54,532 nt of DNA from Muribaculaceae bacterium (GTDB lineage Bacteria > Bacteroidota > Bacteroidia > Bacteroidales > Muribaculaceae), in assembly GCA_029061255.1 (NCBI GenBank), contig JAIDSL010000141.1, positions 1-54,532 of the forward strand, in the 5' to 3' direction. The position numbers and the translations under genes were made by a program. The notes under the pieces were generated by a model. It had not been told where the DNA came from, did no database searches, and saw only the letters and a list, made by a program, of their open reading frames with translations. Of this stretch, positions 53,870-54,532 are shown piece after piece (positions within the stretch are counted from its first letter, which is position 1; each line of letters starts with the position of its first letter).

Positions 53870-54532
53870 ATGAAGATACAATATTGCTCGGATCTGCACA
53901 TGGAGTTTCATGACAATATGCGCTTCATGAAATCACTGCCACTGGAGGTGGTAGGCGATGTGCTTGTCATTGCCGGTGATGTCGGATACCTCGTAGATAC
54001 GACAATCCCACATCTAAGATTTTGGAAATGGGCTTCTGAGAACTACCGCCAGGTACTGATGGTAGCGGGTAATCATGAATACTATAACAACGGGGATATT
54101 GCAGCGCAAGGCGAGTGTTGGCAAAAGATGTTTCTGCCAAATGTCGGTTACTATCATAACAAAGTTGTAAGGATAGATAATGTAGATTTCATTCTCGCAA
54201 CATTATGGTCAAGAATACCACCTGTTGATGAATTCGCTATTCAAAATGGAATGAACGACTACTCACAGATTCTTTATAACAAGCGTCGTCTCATTCCTCA
54301 GAACATCAATGATGAGTTTGAGAGAAACCTCGCGTTTATCAAGCAGTCAGTAAGCGAAAGCCAAGCTGAAAACATTGTTGTAGTCACACACCATCTTCCT
54401 ACATTCGCAGCCATCGAAGATAGGCACAAGGGAAGTGTACTGAATGCCGCCTACGCCACCGAACTCGGCAACTACATTGCTGACAGTCGAATCAACGCAT
54501 GGATTTACGGCCATTCACATCACCGCACAGAC
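53870..54532 (+). CDS. Metallophosphoesterase (3' end outside the window)
   Basis: Reading from the ATG at 53870 gives 221 codons with no stop before the window ends. The product shows the calcineurin-like phosphoesterase motifs in order: YCSDLHMEFHD (D-x-H), VLVIAGDVGY (GDx), MVAGNHEYYN (GNHE), VVVTHHLPTF (H) and WIYGHSHHRTD (GHxH). Together they bind the two-metal site. Members of this cytoplasmic group act on phosphodiesters or nucleotides; the substrate is not evident here. It begins 39 bp after dispersed repeat copy C. Confidence 0.88.
   Translation, partial: MKIQYCSDLHMEFHDNMRFMKSLPLEVVGDVLVIAGDVGYLVDTTIPHLRFWKWASENYRQVLMVAGNHEYYNNGDIAAQGECWQKMFLPNVGYYHNKVVRIDNVDFILATLWSRIPPVDEFAIQNGMNDYSQILYNKRRLIPQNINDEFERNLAFIKQSVSESQAENIVVVTHHLPTFAAIEDRHKGSVLNAAYATELGNYIADSRINAWIYGHSHHRTD

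Overview
The window is a chromosomal segment of a Bacteroidales bacterium, most likely from the Muribaculaceae/Prevotella neighbourhood. I infer this from several signs. Promoters fit the Bacteroidetes pattern (TTTG, about 20 bp, TAnnTTTG). Many secreted proteins end in short Lys-terminated tails that resemble type IX secretion (T9SS) sorting domains. There is a streptopain/BspA-type surface protein, InlB-like and WG repeats, a DUF1573 module, and Bacteroidetes-style heptamer arrays between genes. I cannot name a species.

Region 1 (1-11150) is housekeeping: gluQ, valS, asd, fabD, a RecD-like helicase, eno and a ten-helix antiporter of the YidE/AspT type. Its intergenic spaces are unusually patterned. 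They hold six heptamer arrays of (A/C)ATTATG, three near-identical GC hairpins, two sets of 10-bp phased repeats, and a structured element carrying a 25-codon small ORF whose tail reappears at the left edge of the window.

Region 2 (11341-35776) is an envelope and secretome block. It contains a GH43 glycosidase, a 15-repeat InlB-like protein, a 2296-residue C10 peptidase/LRR protein, two further secreted repeat proteins, a tandem pair of paralogous secreted proteins, a WG-repeat protein, a DUF1573-GH3 fusion and a GNAT acetyltransferase. Six consecutive large genes (13775-31533) share related C-terminal tails, which suggests one export and anchoring route.

Region 3 (35847-50849) is a defence island, all on the minus strand. 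One compact operon encodes a C5 cytosine methyltransferase, an MvaI/BcnI-type nuclease, a Vsr mismatch endonuclease and a 1772-residue protein. That last protein joins a transglutaminase-like domain, DUF4011, an SF1 helicase, a PD-(D/E)XK-like nuclease and DUF3320. A sugar O-acetyltransferase separates it from a second operon: a DUF6155-like protein and two adjacent DUF262 (GmrSD-type) proteins. The four-gene restriction/repair/helicase operon is my best candidate for an undescribed system.

Region 4 (50850-54532) is repeat-rich and partly decayed. It holds a secreted transglutaminase-like protein flanked by 38-bp exact direct repeats, a truncated adenylate-kinase-like pseudogene with an internal stop, copies of a dispersed repeat of about 200 bp (also found at 32043), and a metallophosphoesterase gene that runs off the right edge. 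I see no rRNA, tRNA, CRISPR array or intact insertion sequence.
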